Source: an uncultured Massilia sp. (GTDB lineage Bacteria > Pseudomonadota > Gammaproteobacteria > Burkholderiales > Burkholderiaceae_D). Taken from it: a DNA stretch of 64,000 nt. The translations under genes and the position numbers were made by a program. Location: NCBI RefSeq assembly GCF_913773735.1, contig NZ_CAJYEB010000035.1, positions 1 to 64,000 on the forward strand, in the 5' to 3' direction. Within the stretch, counting starts at the first letter, position 1. Each line of letters opens with the position of its first letter. The notes beneath the pieces are model-generated. The model saw only the letters and a list, made by a program, of their open reading frames with translations. It was not told the DNA's origin and did no database searches. Positions 8,515-18,807 of this stretch are shown piece by piece.

Positions 8515-8597
8515 GCGGTGCCGCCGACTGGAAAAGCGGCCCGCAGGGTGGGGGGCAACGTCCCGACACGAACCCTGGTGCGCGCCGGGAGCGCAGC

Positions 8598-9392
<795 letters not shown>

Positions 9393-9435
9393 GGGGCGTC
9401 TCCGGCAGCGTGGCGATGCCGGAGATCGTAGCGGC

Positions 9436-10776
9436 TTACGCCTGGCGACGCCGCTCGCTTGGCGGCGTGTCCGCCGGCGACGCGTCCGGCGCCACCAGCA
9501 GGCGGTCGATGCGGTTGCCGTCCATGTCGACCACCTCGAACAGCCAGCCGCGCCAGGTCAGGCGGTCGCCGGCCTTGGGGATCACGCCCATCTGGTACAG
9601 CAGGAAGCCGGCCAGCGTGTGGTAGGCGCCGGTGTCCTCGTCGGGAAAGGCGATGTCGGCGCCGGTCAGGTCGCGGAAGCGGTCCATGACCATGCCGCCG
9701 TCGACGAACCAGCTGCCGTCCTCGCGCTGGACGGCGTCCGGATGCTCGGCGTCCTCGCCGGTGCTGACCTCGCCCACCAGCGCGCTCATCACGTCGGTCA
9801 GCGTGACCATGCCCTGGATGTCGCCGTACTCGTCGACGATCATCGCCAGTTCCACGCGGTGCTTCTTGAGCTGCTCGAGCAGGTCGATCGCGCTCACGGA
9901 TTCCGGCACGTAGACGATCGGCTCGACCGCGGCGGCGATGTCGATCGCGTCCAGCGACTGCTTGCGGATCGCCTGGCCGAACAGGTTGCGCGCGCGCACC
10001 ACGCCCAGCACCTGGGAACGGTCGCCCTGGTGCACCGGGAAGCGGCTGTAGGGCGACTCCGCGATCAGCGCCAGGTTGTGCGCCAGCGGCTGGTTCAGGT
10101 CGATGTATTCGAGGTCGACGCGCGGCGTCATCAGGGCGCGCAGGTGCCAGTCGTCCAGGCGCAGCGCGCGCGCGGCGATATCGTACTCGGCCTTCTCGAA
10201 CACGCCGGCCGCGGTGCTCTCCTTGATCATGCCGGTGACGTCTTCCTCGGTCGGCGTCTCGTCCTTGGTGCGGTGCATGCCGATCAGCCGCATGATGGCG
10301 TCGGTGGTGAGCGACAGCAGGCGCACGAACGGGTGCATGACGCGCGACAGCAGGTTCAGCGGCCGCGCGATCAGCGCCGCCATCGTTTCCGGATACAGGA
10401 TCGCGATGCGCTTGGGGACCAGTTCGCCCAGCACGATGGAGACGAAGGTGATGCAGATGACGACGATGGCCAGCGCGATCCAGTGGGCGGCCTCGGCGTC
10501 GATGCCCAGGCCGGCGACGAACGGACCGAAGCGCTCGACCAGCGAGGCTTCGCCGAACGCGCCGGTGAAGATGCCGATCAGGGTGATGCCGACCTGCACC
10601 GTCGACAGGAAGCGGCTGGGATCCTCGTGCAGCCCGAGCGCGGTGCGGGCGCCGGCGCTGCCGTCCTGGGCCATGCGCTCGAGCCGCAGCCGCCGGGACG
10701 ACACCACGGCCAGCTCGGACATGGCGAAGACCGCGTTGAGGAGGATGAGGGCGAGGATGATGAAGATGTCTGACAT
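9436..10776 (-). CDS. CorC/HlyC-family (CNNM-like) membrane protein with CBS pair
   Basis: 446 residues from the ATG at 10776 (MSDIFIILAL); the open frame extends 26 codons further upstream but without family similarity. An N-terminal DUF21 transmembrane domain (about 1-190, with LGELVPKRIAI) is followed by two CBS domains (about 205-335, with MTPRVDLEYIDL and VDEYGDIQGMVTLTDVM). A C-terminal CorC_HlyC domain spans about 350-430. Members are linked to magnesium/cobalt efflux or ion homeostasis in the inner membrane; the 'hemolysin' name is historical. Its start region adjoins the 3' end of hmgA. Confidence 0.87.
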   Translation of the reverse strand: MSDIFIILALILLNAVFAMSELAVVSSRRLRLERMAQDGSAGARTALGLHEDPSRFLSTVQVGITLIGIFTGAFGEASLVERFGPFVAGLGIDAEAAHWIALAIVVICITFVSIVLGELVPKRIAILYPETMAALIARPLNLLSRVMHPFVRLLSLTTDAIMRLIGMHRTKDETPTEEDVTGMIKESTAAGVFEKAEYDIAARALRLDDWHLRALMTPRVDLEYIDLNQPLAHNLALIAESPYSRFPVHQGDRSQVLGVVRARNLFGQAIRKQSLDAIDIAAAVEPIVYVPESVSAIDLLEQLKKHRVELAMIVDEYGDIQGMVTLTDVMSALVGEVSTGEDAEHPDAVQREDGSWFVDGGMVMDRFRDLTGADIAFPDEDTGAYHTLAGFLLYQMGVIPKAGDRLTWRGWLFEVVDMDGNRIDRLLVAPDASPADTPPSERRRQA

Positions 10777-10860
10777 GCGGTACCTGGTCGAAGCGGAACG
10801 GCCCGTGCCGTCCCTCGTTTCCCGGATGATCGCATGCCCGCCGCGGCGCGCCAACGGCTA

Positions 10861-10882
10861 CCCGGCCCTCCGGCCGGGTTTT
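10861..10882 (+). terminator. Stem-loop followed by TTTT, 3' of hmgA
   Basis: CCCGGCC (10861-10867) pairs with GGCCGGG (10872-10878) around a four-base loop, and TTTT follows on the plus strand. hmgA reads on the minus strand, so the T-run is on the wrong side for it; no plus-strand gene ends here. The hairpin is real but its role as terminator is doubtful. Confidence 0.3.
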
Positions 10883-10911
10883 GCCGATTTTTTTTCGGGC
10901 TTTGCCGGTAT

Positions 10912-12252
10912 TTACGGGGTGTTCGGGTCAAAATGGCGCCCGATGCCGGCCCAGCAATCCTGGTAGTCGCGTTGCCGCAGGGGCGAGGCCAGCGCCTGCC
11001 CGGTGGCGACGATCGGCGTGCGCGTCTCGAACATGAAGGCCATCGTGTCGGCCACCTTGTGCGGCTTGCTGGTGTCGGCCGCGCTGGCCTTCTCGAAGGT
11101 GGCGGCGTCGGGACCGTGGCCGCTCATGCAGTTGTGCAGGCTGGCGCCGCCCGGCACGAAGCCCTCGGCCTTGGCGTCGTAGGCGCCGTGGATCAGGCCC
11201 ATGAACTCGCTGGCGACGTTGCGGTGGAACCAGGGCGGGCGGAACGTGTCCTCGCCGACCAGCCAGCGCGGCGGGAAGATCACGAAGTCGAGGTCGTCCA
11301 CGCCGGGCGTATCGGTGGGCGAATGCAGCACCAGGAAGATCGACGGGTCCGGGTGGTCGTAGCTGATCGAGCCGATGGTGTTGAAGTGGCGCAGGTCGTA
11401 CTTGTACGGCGCGTAGTTGCCGTGCCAGGCGACGACGTCGAGCGGGGAATGGCCGATCCGCGCCGCCCACAGGTGGCCGGAGAACTTGGCCACCAGCTCG
11501 AAGTCGCCCTCGACGTCCTCGTAGCGCGCCTGCGGCGTCAGGAAGTCGCGCGGGTTGGCCAGGCCGTTCGCGCCGATCGGGCCCATGTCCGGCAGGCGCA
11601 GCAGGGCGCCGAAGTTCTCGCACAGGTAGCCGCGCGCGGCGCCGTCGGGCAGCGACACCGAGAAGCGCACGCCGCGCGGGATCACGGCGATCTGCTGGGG
11701 TTCGACTTCCAGCAGGCCCAGTTCGGTGGCGATCGCCAGCCGGCCCTCCTGCGGCACGACCAGCAGCTCGCCGTCGGCCGAGTAGAAGTAGCGGCCCTGC
11801 ATCGAGCGGTTCGCGGCGTACAGGTGGATCGCGCAGCCGCGCATGGCGGCGGGCGAACCGTTGCCGGCCATCGTCACCCAGCCGTCGATGAAGTCGGTGG
11901 GGGCCGCGGGGATCGGCAGCGGACTCCAGCGCATCTGGTTGGGCGAGGCCGCCAGGCCGTCGAAGCCGGCGACGATGCCGGCGTGGTCGATGCGGGCGAA
12001 CGCGCCGTGCATCGCGCCGGGACGGATCCGGTACAGCCAGGAGCGGCGGTTGTGGCTGCGCGGCGCCGTGAACGCCGTGCCGGACAGCTGCTCGGCATAC
12101 AGGCCGTAGGCCACGCGCTGCGGCGAGTTGCGGTGCGCCGGCAGCGCGCCGGGCAGCGCCTCGGTGGCGAATTCGTTGCCGAAGCCGGACATGTAGCCGG
12201 GATGGCCGGTCGCCGGGACCGGTTGCGCGAGGGCCTGTTGCGGGGCGTTCAA
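10912..12252 (-). CDS. hmgA: Homogentisate 1,2-dioxygenase
   Basis: 446 residues, the usual length. It opens the ring of homogentisate to maleylacetoacetate in phenylalanine/tyrosine breakdown, in the cytoplasm. [19 protein letters not shown] near residues 20-38 is the family's N-terminal signature. Iron ligands fall at H343 and E349 ([13 protein letters not shown]) and H379 (SGHGPD), each offset by eight from human HGD H335, E341 and H371. It is divergent from a LysR gene across a 109-bp spacer holding a long palindrome, which implies local control. Genes for maleylacetoacetate isomerase and fumarylacetoacetase are not next to it. Confidence 0.97.
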   Translation of the reverse strand: MNAPQQALAQPVPATGHPGYMSGFGNEFATEALPGALPAHRNSPQRVAYGLYAEQLSGTAFTAPRSHNRRSWLYRIRPGAMHGAFARIDHAGIVAGFDGLAASPNQMRWSPLPIPAAPTDFIDGWVTMAGNGSPAAMRGCAIHLYAANRSMQGRYFYSADGELLVVPQEGRLAIATELGLLEVEPQQIAVIPRGVRFSVSLPDGAARGYLCENFGALLRLPDMGPIGANGLANPRDFLTPQARYEDVEGDFELVAKFSGHLWAARIGHSPLDVVAWHGNYAPYKYDLRHFNTIGSISYDHPDPSIFLVLHSPTDTPGVDDLDFVIFPPRWLVGEDTFRPPWFHRNVASEFMGLIHGAYDAKAEGFVPGGASLHNCMSGHGPDAATFEKASAADTSKPHKVADTMAFMFETRTPIVATGQALASPLRQRDYQDCWAGIGRHFDPNTP

Positions 12253-12302
12253 GAAAGTCTCCTGTCGGTGTCGTGTTTTTACTGTAGGGGAGTTGCGCGG
12301 AT

Positions 12303-12345
12303 TTTACGAGATGAATATAAAAATGTAGACTATTCACATCGTAAA
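12303..12345. promoter_or_regulatory. Palindromic operator between hmgA and the LysR gene
   Basis: The 15-base arms 12303-12317 (TTTACGAGATGAATA) and 12331-12345 (TATTCACATCGTAAA) are inverted repeats matching at 13 of 15 positions, with 13 bases between them. The stretch is AT-rich inside GC-rich DNA and sits between divergent starts. A dyad of this size beside a LysR gene is the expected position of a LysR-type recognition site; binding is inferred. Confidence 0.6.
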
Positions 12346-12361
12346 TAGCACTCCACCCGCC

Positions 12362-13267
12362 ATGACCGAACCCGGTAGCATCGACCTGAATTTGCTGTCC
12401 GTGTTCCAGGAGGTGTACCGCGAACGCCAGATCTCGGCGGCGGCGCGCCGGCTGGGACTGACGCAGTCGGCCGTCAGCAATGCGCTGGCGCGGCTGCGCC
12501 GCAGCTTCGACGACGAACTGTTCGTGCGCACGGCGCACGGCATGCAGCCGACCCCGCTGGCCCAGCAGATGGCCGAGCCGATCGGCGCGGCGATGGCGCA
12601 GGTGGCCCTGGCGCTGTCGCAGCGCAGCCGCTTCGACCCGGCCACCAGCACGCGCCGCTTCACGCTGGCGATGACCGACGTGGGCGAGGTGTACTTCATG
12701 CCGGTGCTGGTCGAGCGCTGCCGCGCCGTGGCGCCGCACGTGGAGATCGCGTCGAGCCGCGCCCGGCCGCTGCGCCTGAAGGACGACATGGAGACCGGCC
12801 GTGTCGACCTGGCGATCGGCGCCTTCGACGACGTGTCCGAGGCGCTGTACCAGCGGCAGCTGTTCCGCCAGCCCTTCGTGAGCATGTTCCGCAAGGGGCA
12901 TCCGCTGGCCACGGGCACGGTGGACCTGGCGCGGTTCGCGGCGGCCACGCACCTGATCGTCGATGCGGCGCAGAGTCCGTACGACCGCATCAACGTGCTG
13001 CTGGAAAAGGCCGGGGTGACGGCCAATGCGCGCTTTCGCGTGCCGCATTTCACGGCGGTGCCGTACATCGTCAGCACGAGCGAGCTGGTGGTGACGGTGC
13101 CGCAGAAACTCGCCGAGAGCGCCGCGGGGCCTTTCGGACTGAAGTGGATCGAGCCGCCGCTCGCCCTGCCGACGTTGCAGACCAACGTCTTCTGGCACCG
13201 GCGCTTCAACCACGATCCCGGCAACCAGTGGCTGCGGGGACTGATCGCCGACGTGTTTGCCGAGTGA
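12362..13267 (+). CDS. LysR-family transcriptional regulator, probable regulator of hmgA
   Basis: 301 residues. The N-terminal winged helix (about 8-66) has the LysR pattern LNLLSVFQEVYRERQISAAA followed by RLGLTQSAVSNALARLRRSF. The rest is a substrate-binding effector domain (about 90-295). It is divergent from hmgA and hpd begins 30 bp after its stop, so it probably controls homogentisate metabolism, sensing a tyrosine-pathway intermediate. Most LysR proteins repress themselves and activate the divergent gene. The effector is unknown. Confidence 0.88.
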   Translation: MTEPGSIDLNLLSVFQEVYRERQISAAARRLGLTQSAVSNALARLRRSFDDELFVRTAHGMQPTPLAQQMAEPIGAAMAQVALALSQRSRFDPATSTRRFTLAMTDVGEVYFMPVLVERCRAVAPHVEIASSRARPLRLKDDMETGRVDLAIGAFDDVSEALYQRQLFRQPFVSMFRKGHPLATGTVDLARFAAATHLIVDAAQSPYDRINVLLEKAGVTANARFRVPHFTAVPYIVSTSELVVTVPQKLAESAAGPFGLKWIEPPLALPTLQTNVFWHRRFNHDPGNQWLRGLIADVFAE

Positions 13268-13297
13268 CGGCGGCCGGAGGAGGATAATTTACTTACA

Positions 13298-14404
<1,107 letters not shown>

Positions 14405-14679
14405 GCCCGGCGCCGGACGGCGCCACCGATGTGGGGCGGGCAGCGCCACCGCGCCGTCCGCGACCACGCCCCGCAGATACTGCCCACGCGTGACGTGCGC
14501 GTCGGGCTGGCATGGCTCCGGTTCCGGCCGCTGGCCGTGCCGGCGTCACGCAAGGGCAGCGGAGCGTCATCGTCCGCCAGGCGGGTGGAGCAGCCCACGC
14601 TACGACCGACCCTGCGTCCTGCCCCGCGCCCTGATAACTGCTATCCTTTCCCTCCTCATCCATTCCCGAGGAGCCCCGC

Positions 14680-15057
14680 TTGCTGCCCGCCTTCGCCATC
14701 CTGCTCGCCTTCCAGTGCCTGGGGGAGGGCCTGGTCTTCCTGTCCGGCTTTCCCGTTCCCGGCCCCGTCGCCGGCATGCTCCTGCTGCTGGCCGCGCTGG
14801 TCGCCTGGCCGCGCCTGCACGCGGCGGTCGAGCGCGGCGCCAGTGAACTGCTGCGCCACCTGTCGCTGCTGTTCGTGCCGGCCGGCGTCGGCATCGTCGC
14901 CGCCGCGTCGAGCGTCGGCGGGCACTGGGTGGCGACGCTTGCCGGGGTGGCCGCCAGCACGCTGCTCACCATGGCGTTCACGGCGCTGGTGCTGAAGGCG
15001 GCCGGGATGGGCGCCGACCCGGACCGCTGCACGGACACGGAGGGCGGCGATGCTTGA
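14680..15057 (+). CDS. lrgA: LrgA/CidA-family membrane protein
   Basis: 125 residues with four hydrophobic segments. A TTG start at 14680 is used because GAGGAG lies a few bases upstream and the family-typical N-terminus begins there. FPVPGPVAGMLLLL and LLFVPAGVGIV are conserved in LrgA/CidA holin-like proteins. With the overlapping LrgB gene it forms the classic pair proposed to modulate murein hydrolase export, or to transport pyruvate or related acids in some bacteria. The stop overlaps the lrgB ATG by 8 bases, a sign of translational coupling. A LytR-type regulator is not adjacent. Confidence 0.86.
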   Translation: MLPAFAILLAFQCLGEGLVFLSGFPVPGPVAGMLLLLAALVAWPRLHAAVERGASELLRHLSLLFVPAGVGIVAAASSVGGHWVATLAGVAASTLLTMAFTALVLKAAGMGADPDRCTDTEGGDA

Positions 15058-15790
15058 CTTCGAGCACATCGCCCACTTCTGGGTCTACCTGTCGGCGTCG
15101 CCGCTGCTGGGCCTCACGCTGACGCTGTGCGCCTACCTGTTCGCCCAGTGGATCCATGCGCGCTGCGGTTTCTCGGCGCTGGCCAATCCGGTGGCCATTG
15201 CCATCGCCATCGTCGCCGCCGTGCTGCTCGCCAGCGGCATGTCCTACCAGCGTTATTTCGCCGGCGCGCAATTCGTGCACTTCCTGCTCGGGCCGGCCAC
15301 GGTGGCGCTGGCCGTGCCGCTGGCGCGCCAGGTGCCGCGCCTGCGCCGCAACCTGCTGCCCCTCGCCGCGGCCCTGCTGTGCGGGTGCGTGACGGCGATC
15401 GTCAGCGCGGTGGGCGTGGCGGTGCTGCTGGGCGCCTCGCCCGAACTGGCGCGCTCGATCGCGCCGAAGTCGGCCACCACGCCCATCGCGATGGCGGTGG
15501 CCGAGCGCCTGGGCGGCGTGCCGGCGCTGACGGCGGTGCTGGTGATCGGCACCGGCATCTTCGGCGCGGTGACGGCGCGCTTCCTGTTCGACGCGCTGGG
15601 CGTGCGTGCGCATGCGGCGCGCGGACTGGCGCTGGGCGTGGCCGCGCACGGCATCGGCACGGCGCGCGCCTTCCAGGTCAGCGCCGAGATGGGCGCCTAC
15701 GCGGGACTGGGGATGGGGGTGAACGGGGTGCTGACGGCGCTGATCGCGCCGTGGCTGGTGCCGCCGCTGCTGCGCTGGATGGGCGCCTAG
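15050..15790 (+). CDS. lrgB: LrgB-family membrane protein
   Basis: 246 residues, a hydrophobic protein with roughly six to seven membrane segments. The signature SIAPKSATTPIAMAVAERLG (about 140-160) and AHGIGTARAF near 202 are characteristic of LrgB/CidB. It is the partner of the overlapping LrgA gene. It may act in controlling autolysis or in exchange of small organic acids across the inner membrane; which applies here cannot be decided. Confidence 0.9.
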   Translation: MLDFEHIAHFWVYLSASPLLGLTLTLCAYLFAQWIHARCGFSALANPVAIAIAIVAAVLLASGMSYQRYFAGAQFVHFLLGPATVALAVPLARQVPRLRRNLLPLAAALLCGCVTAIVSAVGVAVLLGASPELARSIAPKSATTPIAMAVAERLGGVPALTAVLVIGTGIFGAVTARFLFDALGVRAHAARGLALGVAAHGIGTARAFQVSAEMGAYAGLGMGVNGVLTALIAPWLVPPLLRWMGA

Positions 15791-15793
15791 GGA

Positions 15794-15817
15794 CCGCCCC
15801 GGCCCTGGCCGGGGCGG
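15794..15817. terminator. GC-only hairpin between convergent lrgB and hemerythrin genes
   Basis: CCGCCCCGGCC (15794-15804) is followed by CT and its exact reverse complement (15807-15817). It lies four bases after the lrgB stop and 22 before the end of the opposing gene. There is no T-run, so it may act as a bidirectional barrier or in Rho-dependent ending. It closely resembles the hairpin at 61269-61294. Confidence 0.5.
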
Positions 15818-15838
15818 CGGGCGTGGTCCTGGCGCCGG

Positions 15839-16417
15839 TCAGGCCGACCTGCGCGTGAAGGCGCGCGCGGCGAACAGCGCGCTGGCCAGGCCCACGACGA
15901 CCGCCGCGGTGCTGCCCGAGAAGCCGCGCACGTGGTTGGCGGCGAGCTTGCCGGCCTTCGGTCCCACCAGCTGCATGCGCCGCTTCGTCATCCGGGCGCC
16001 CAGCTCGGACAGCTGGTCCTTGCCCAGCGTCTGCTCGGCCTCCGGCAGCAGTACGGTTTCCTCGTCGGCCACGTGGTGCACGACGTCGCGCATCAGCTCG
16101 AACACCAGCTCGTCGTGGCGCGGCGACGCCGGGTCGGTGCGCCGCAGTTCGGCGATCACGCGGCGCATCTCGTCGTGCTCCGGTTCGCTCTTGTCCATCA
16201 CCTTGCGGTCGTGCGCCTTCGGCCGCATCGCCGGGTAGAAGATCTCCTCTTCCAGCGTGGCGTGGATCTCCAGCGCGTCGCAGATGGTCTCGGCCAGCGC
16301 CTTCTTGACGGAAGGGCTCTTGTCCCTGGTGTACTGGTGGAAGGTGACCATCACGTGCGAATGGTCGAAGCGGATCATGTCGGTGATCGTCGGGCTCAGC
16401 TTGTTCAGAGAAAACAT
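15839..16417 (-). CDS. Hemerythrin HHE-domain protein with C-terminal membrane anchor
   Basis: 192 residues. A hemerythrin-like four-helix bundle covers about 10-140, with iron-ligand-type residues in FDHSHVMVTFH, HATLEEEIFYP and HHVADEETVLLP. The C-terminal AAVVVGLASALFAARAF looks like a single membrane helix. Such proteins bind a di-iron centre and have been linked to oxygen, NO or peroxide handling. It is divergent from the manganese catalase gene, which supports an oxidative-stress role. An AGGAGCAC sequence precedes the ATG. Confidence 0.86.
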   Translation of the reverse strand: MFSLNKLSPTITDMIRFDHSHVMVTFHQYTRDKSPSVKKALAETICDALEIHATLEEEIFYPAMRPKAHDRKVMDKSEPEHDEMRRVIAELRRTDPASPRHDELVFELMRDVVHHVADEETVLLPEAEQTLGKDQLSELGARMTKRRMQLVGPKAGKLAANHVRGFSGSTAAVVVGLASALFAARAFTRRSA

Positions 16418-16700
16418 CGTGTGCTCCTCTCGTCGTGGGGGAATAGGTGCACATCGTATGCCCGCCGGCTGCGCGCGCGCGTAGGAGGCGCACGCAAGGG
16501 CGTGTCAGCGCCGGACGCAGGCGGCCCGGACGGCGTGCTTGTCGGCCGGATAGATTCTGAAAACGTCGCTTGTCGTCCTACACGGATACGGCCGCCCCGC
16601 CGATGCGGAACGGGTAGCCGGGCTGCGATCATGCCCGAGGCGTAGCGCCCTCCGGGTGCGCGCCGACCCTGCTCGACAACCCTATCACTGGAGAGAAGGC

Positions 16701-17609
16701 ATGTTTGCACACACCAAGCGCTTGCAATACACCGTGCGCGTCAGCGAACCGAATCCCGGCCTGGCCAACCTGATGCTGGAACAGTTCGGCGGCCCGCAGG
16801 GCGAGCTCGCCGCGGCCATGCGTTACTTCACCCAGGCCGTCAGCGAGGACGATGCCGGCCGCAAGGACATGTTGTTCGACATCGCGACCGAGGAGCTCAG
16901 CCACCTCGAGATCATCGGCCATATCGTGGCGATGCTGAACAAGGGGGCCAAGGGCCGCCTGGCCGAAGCGGTCGACAGCGAGGCCGAGACCTACCGCAAG
17001 ATCCAGGGCGCGGGGAACGACAGCCACGTCACCCAGGTGCTGTACGGCGCCGGCACCCCGCTGGTCAATTCGGCCGGCGTGCCGTGGACGGCGGCGTACA
17101 TCGACACGATCGGCGAGCCGACCGCCGACCTGCGCTCCAACATCGCGGCCGAGGCGCGTGCCAAGATCGTCTACGAGCGCCTGATCGCGCTGACCGACGA
17201 CCCGGGCGTGCAGGAAGCGCTGGGCTTCCTGATGACGCGCGAGATCGCCCACCAGAAGTCGTTCGAGAAGGCCCTGTACGCGATTTCGCCGAACTTCCCG
17301 CCGGGGAAAATGCCGGGCGATGCGCGCTTCGCCAACACCTACTTCAATATGTCGCAGGGACCCGGCGAGATGCGCGGCCCGTGGAACCAGGGCGGGCAGT
17401 GGGATTACGTGAGCGACCGCGACAGCCAGGCGGCGGTCGACGGCGGCAGCGGCGACGCCGAGGTCAGGCTGCCGGCCGAGGACGTCGAGACGCTCGAGGC
17501 GATGGCCCTGCGCACCCGGTCGGATCCGGGCAGCGATCCGGCCACCGGCGCCGAACTGGGCATGGGCAACCAGACCCTTGCCGACGGCAAGACGGTGGGC
17601 GGCGCATGA
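16701..17609 (+). CDS. Manganese catalase
   Basis: 302 residues from the ATG at 16701 (MFAHTKRLQY), preceded by AGAGAAGG; the frame is open upstream to 16656. It breaks down hydrogen peroxide with a di-manganese centre. Ligand positions are visible as E35 (GELAAAMRY), E65 and H68 (ATEELSHLEI), E151 (AAEARAK) and H184 (TREIAHQKS), close to the E35/E66/H69/E148/H181 set of Lactobacillus plantarum catalase. The C-terminal ~60 residues are acidic and Gly-rich. It is the non-heme counterpart of the heme catalase at 36.5 kb. Confidence 0.92.
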   Translation: MFAHTKRLQYTVRVSEPNPGLANLMLEQFGGPQGELAAAMRYFTQAVSEDDAGRKDMLFDIATEELSHLEIIGHIVAMLNKGAKGRLAEAVDSEAETYRKIQGAGNDSHVTQVLYGAGTPLVNSAGVPWTAAYIDTIGEPTADLRSNIAAEARAKIVYERLIALTDDPGVQEALGFLMTREIAHQKSFEKALYAISPNFPPGKMPGDARFANTYFNMSQGPGEMRGPWNQGGQWDYVSDRDSQAAVDGGSGDAEVRLPAEDVETLEAMALRTRSDPGSDPATGAELGMGNQTLADGKTVGGA

Positions 17610-17685
17610 GGGCCGGGCGCGCCGCCCCGTGGACGCGGCGCGCTGGCGTGCGCCACATCCGGGCCGATCGCCTATGATTGGCTGA

Positions 17686-18666
17686 ATGATGGAGACGCCA
17701 TTTTCCAAGGCCGGGCGGGACACCGCACTGGGGGCCAACGCAGGCATCACGTCCAATGCCGGCCTCCCGTCCAATGCCGGTCACACGGCCGCCCGCCGCA
17801 CGCTCGGGCCGCACCGCATGGTCGGCCTGTTCATCTGCGCGCTGGGCGCCGTGGCGCTGCTGGCGGGCCTGCTCGAACAGCTGGTGCAGGCGACCCCCAG
17901 GCTGCGCGGCGCGCTGGTCGGCGGCGGCACGGCGGCCGCGGCCACCGCGCTGGGCACGCTGCCCGTGCTGTTTTCCCAGCATTTCTCGAAGCGCACCTAC
18001 GACTGCTTCCTCGGTTTCGGCGCCGGCGTCATGCTGGGCGCGACCGCCTTTTCCCTGATCATCCCGGCGCTGGCGGCGGCCGAATCGGGCGGCGCCGGCA
18101 ACTGGGGCGCCAGCCTGCGGGTGGGCGCCGGTGTCCTGCTCGGCGCCGGCCTGCTGATCCTGCTCGACCGCTGCATCCACGTCGACGCCATCCTGGAGCG
18201 CCAGGATGCGGCCGTGGCCAGTTCCATGAAGCGCGCCTGGCTGTTCGTCTGGGCCGTCGCGCTGCACAACCTGCCGGAAGGGCTGGCGATCGGCGTCGCT
18301 TACGCCGGCATCGACGTCGACAAGGCCAATTCGCTGGCGACCGGCGTGTCGATCCAGGACGTGCCCGAGGGCCTGGTGGTCGCGCTGGCGCTGCGCACGG
18401 TGGGCTATGGCCGGGTGCTGTCGGCCGGCCTCGGCATGGCTTCCGGCCTGATCGAGCCGGTGGCGGCCGTCGCCGGCGTCGCGCTGATCGGCATCTCGGC
18501 CGGCCTGCTGCCATTCGCGCTGGCCGCCGCGGCCGGTGCCATGCTGTTCGTGATCGTCAACGACGTGGTGCCGGAGGCCCACCAGGGCGGCAACGGCAGC
18601 TGGGCCAGCATCGCCCTGGTGTTCGGCTTCGTGCTGATGACGGTGCTCGACACGGCGCTGGGGTAG
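17686..18666 (+). CDS. ZIP-family divalent metal transporter
   Basis: 326 residues with about eight membrane segments. HNLPEGLAIGVAYAG near residues 203-217 and QDVPEGLVVALALRT about 25 residues later are the metal-binding helices IV and V of ZIP transporters such as ZupT. It should import zinc, iron or manganese across the inner membrane. The first ~40 residues carry a short NAG-type repeat (ANAGITSNAGLPSNAGH) not typical of the family, so a later start such as M45 (MVGLFI) is possible. Its position after manganese catalase hints at manganese supply, but this is inference. It converges on the EAL gene. Confidence 0.87.
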   Translation: MMETPFSKAGRDTALGANAGITSNAGLPSNAGHTAARRTLGPHRMVGLFICALGAVALLAGLLEQLVQATPRLRGALVGGGTAAAATALGTLPVLFSQHFSKRTYDCFLGFGAGVMLGATAFSLIIPALAAAESGGAGNWGASLRVGAGVLLGAGLLILLDRCIHVDAILERQDAAVASSMKRAWLFVWAVALHNLPEGLAIGVAYAGIDVDKANSLATGVSIQDVPEGLVVALALRTVGYGRVLSAGLGMASGLIEPVAAVAGVALIGISAGLLPFALAAAAGAMLFVIVNDVVPEAHQGGNGSWASIALVFGFVLMTVLDTALG

Positions 18667-18807
18667 GCGCCGGCGCGGTGGCAGGATGCGCGCCCGGCAT
18701 GGCGTCGTCCCCGCCGGCGCTCGCAGGCGGGCGAGCGGCCTGTCCGTGGCGCGAACGGTCCCCGGTGTCCGCCAGCGCTGGCGCGCACCCGCCGGCCGCG
18801 CGGATGG

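Noticed and set aside
10861..10882. Stem-loop plus TTTT considered as the hmgA terminator
   Set aside because: The T-run is on the plus strand while hmgA is transcribed from the minus strand; kept only as a low-confidence structure.
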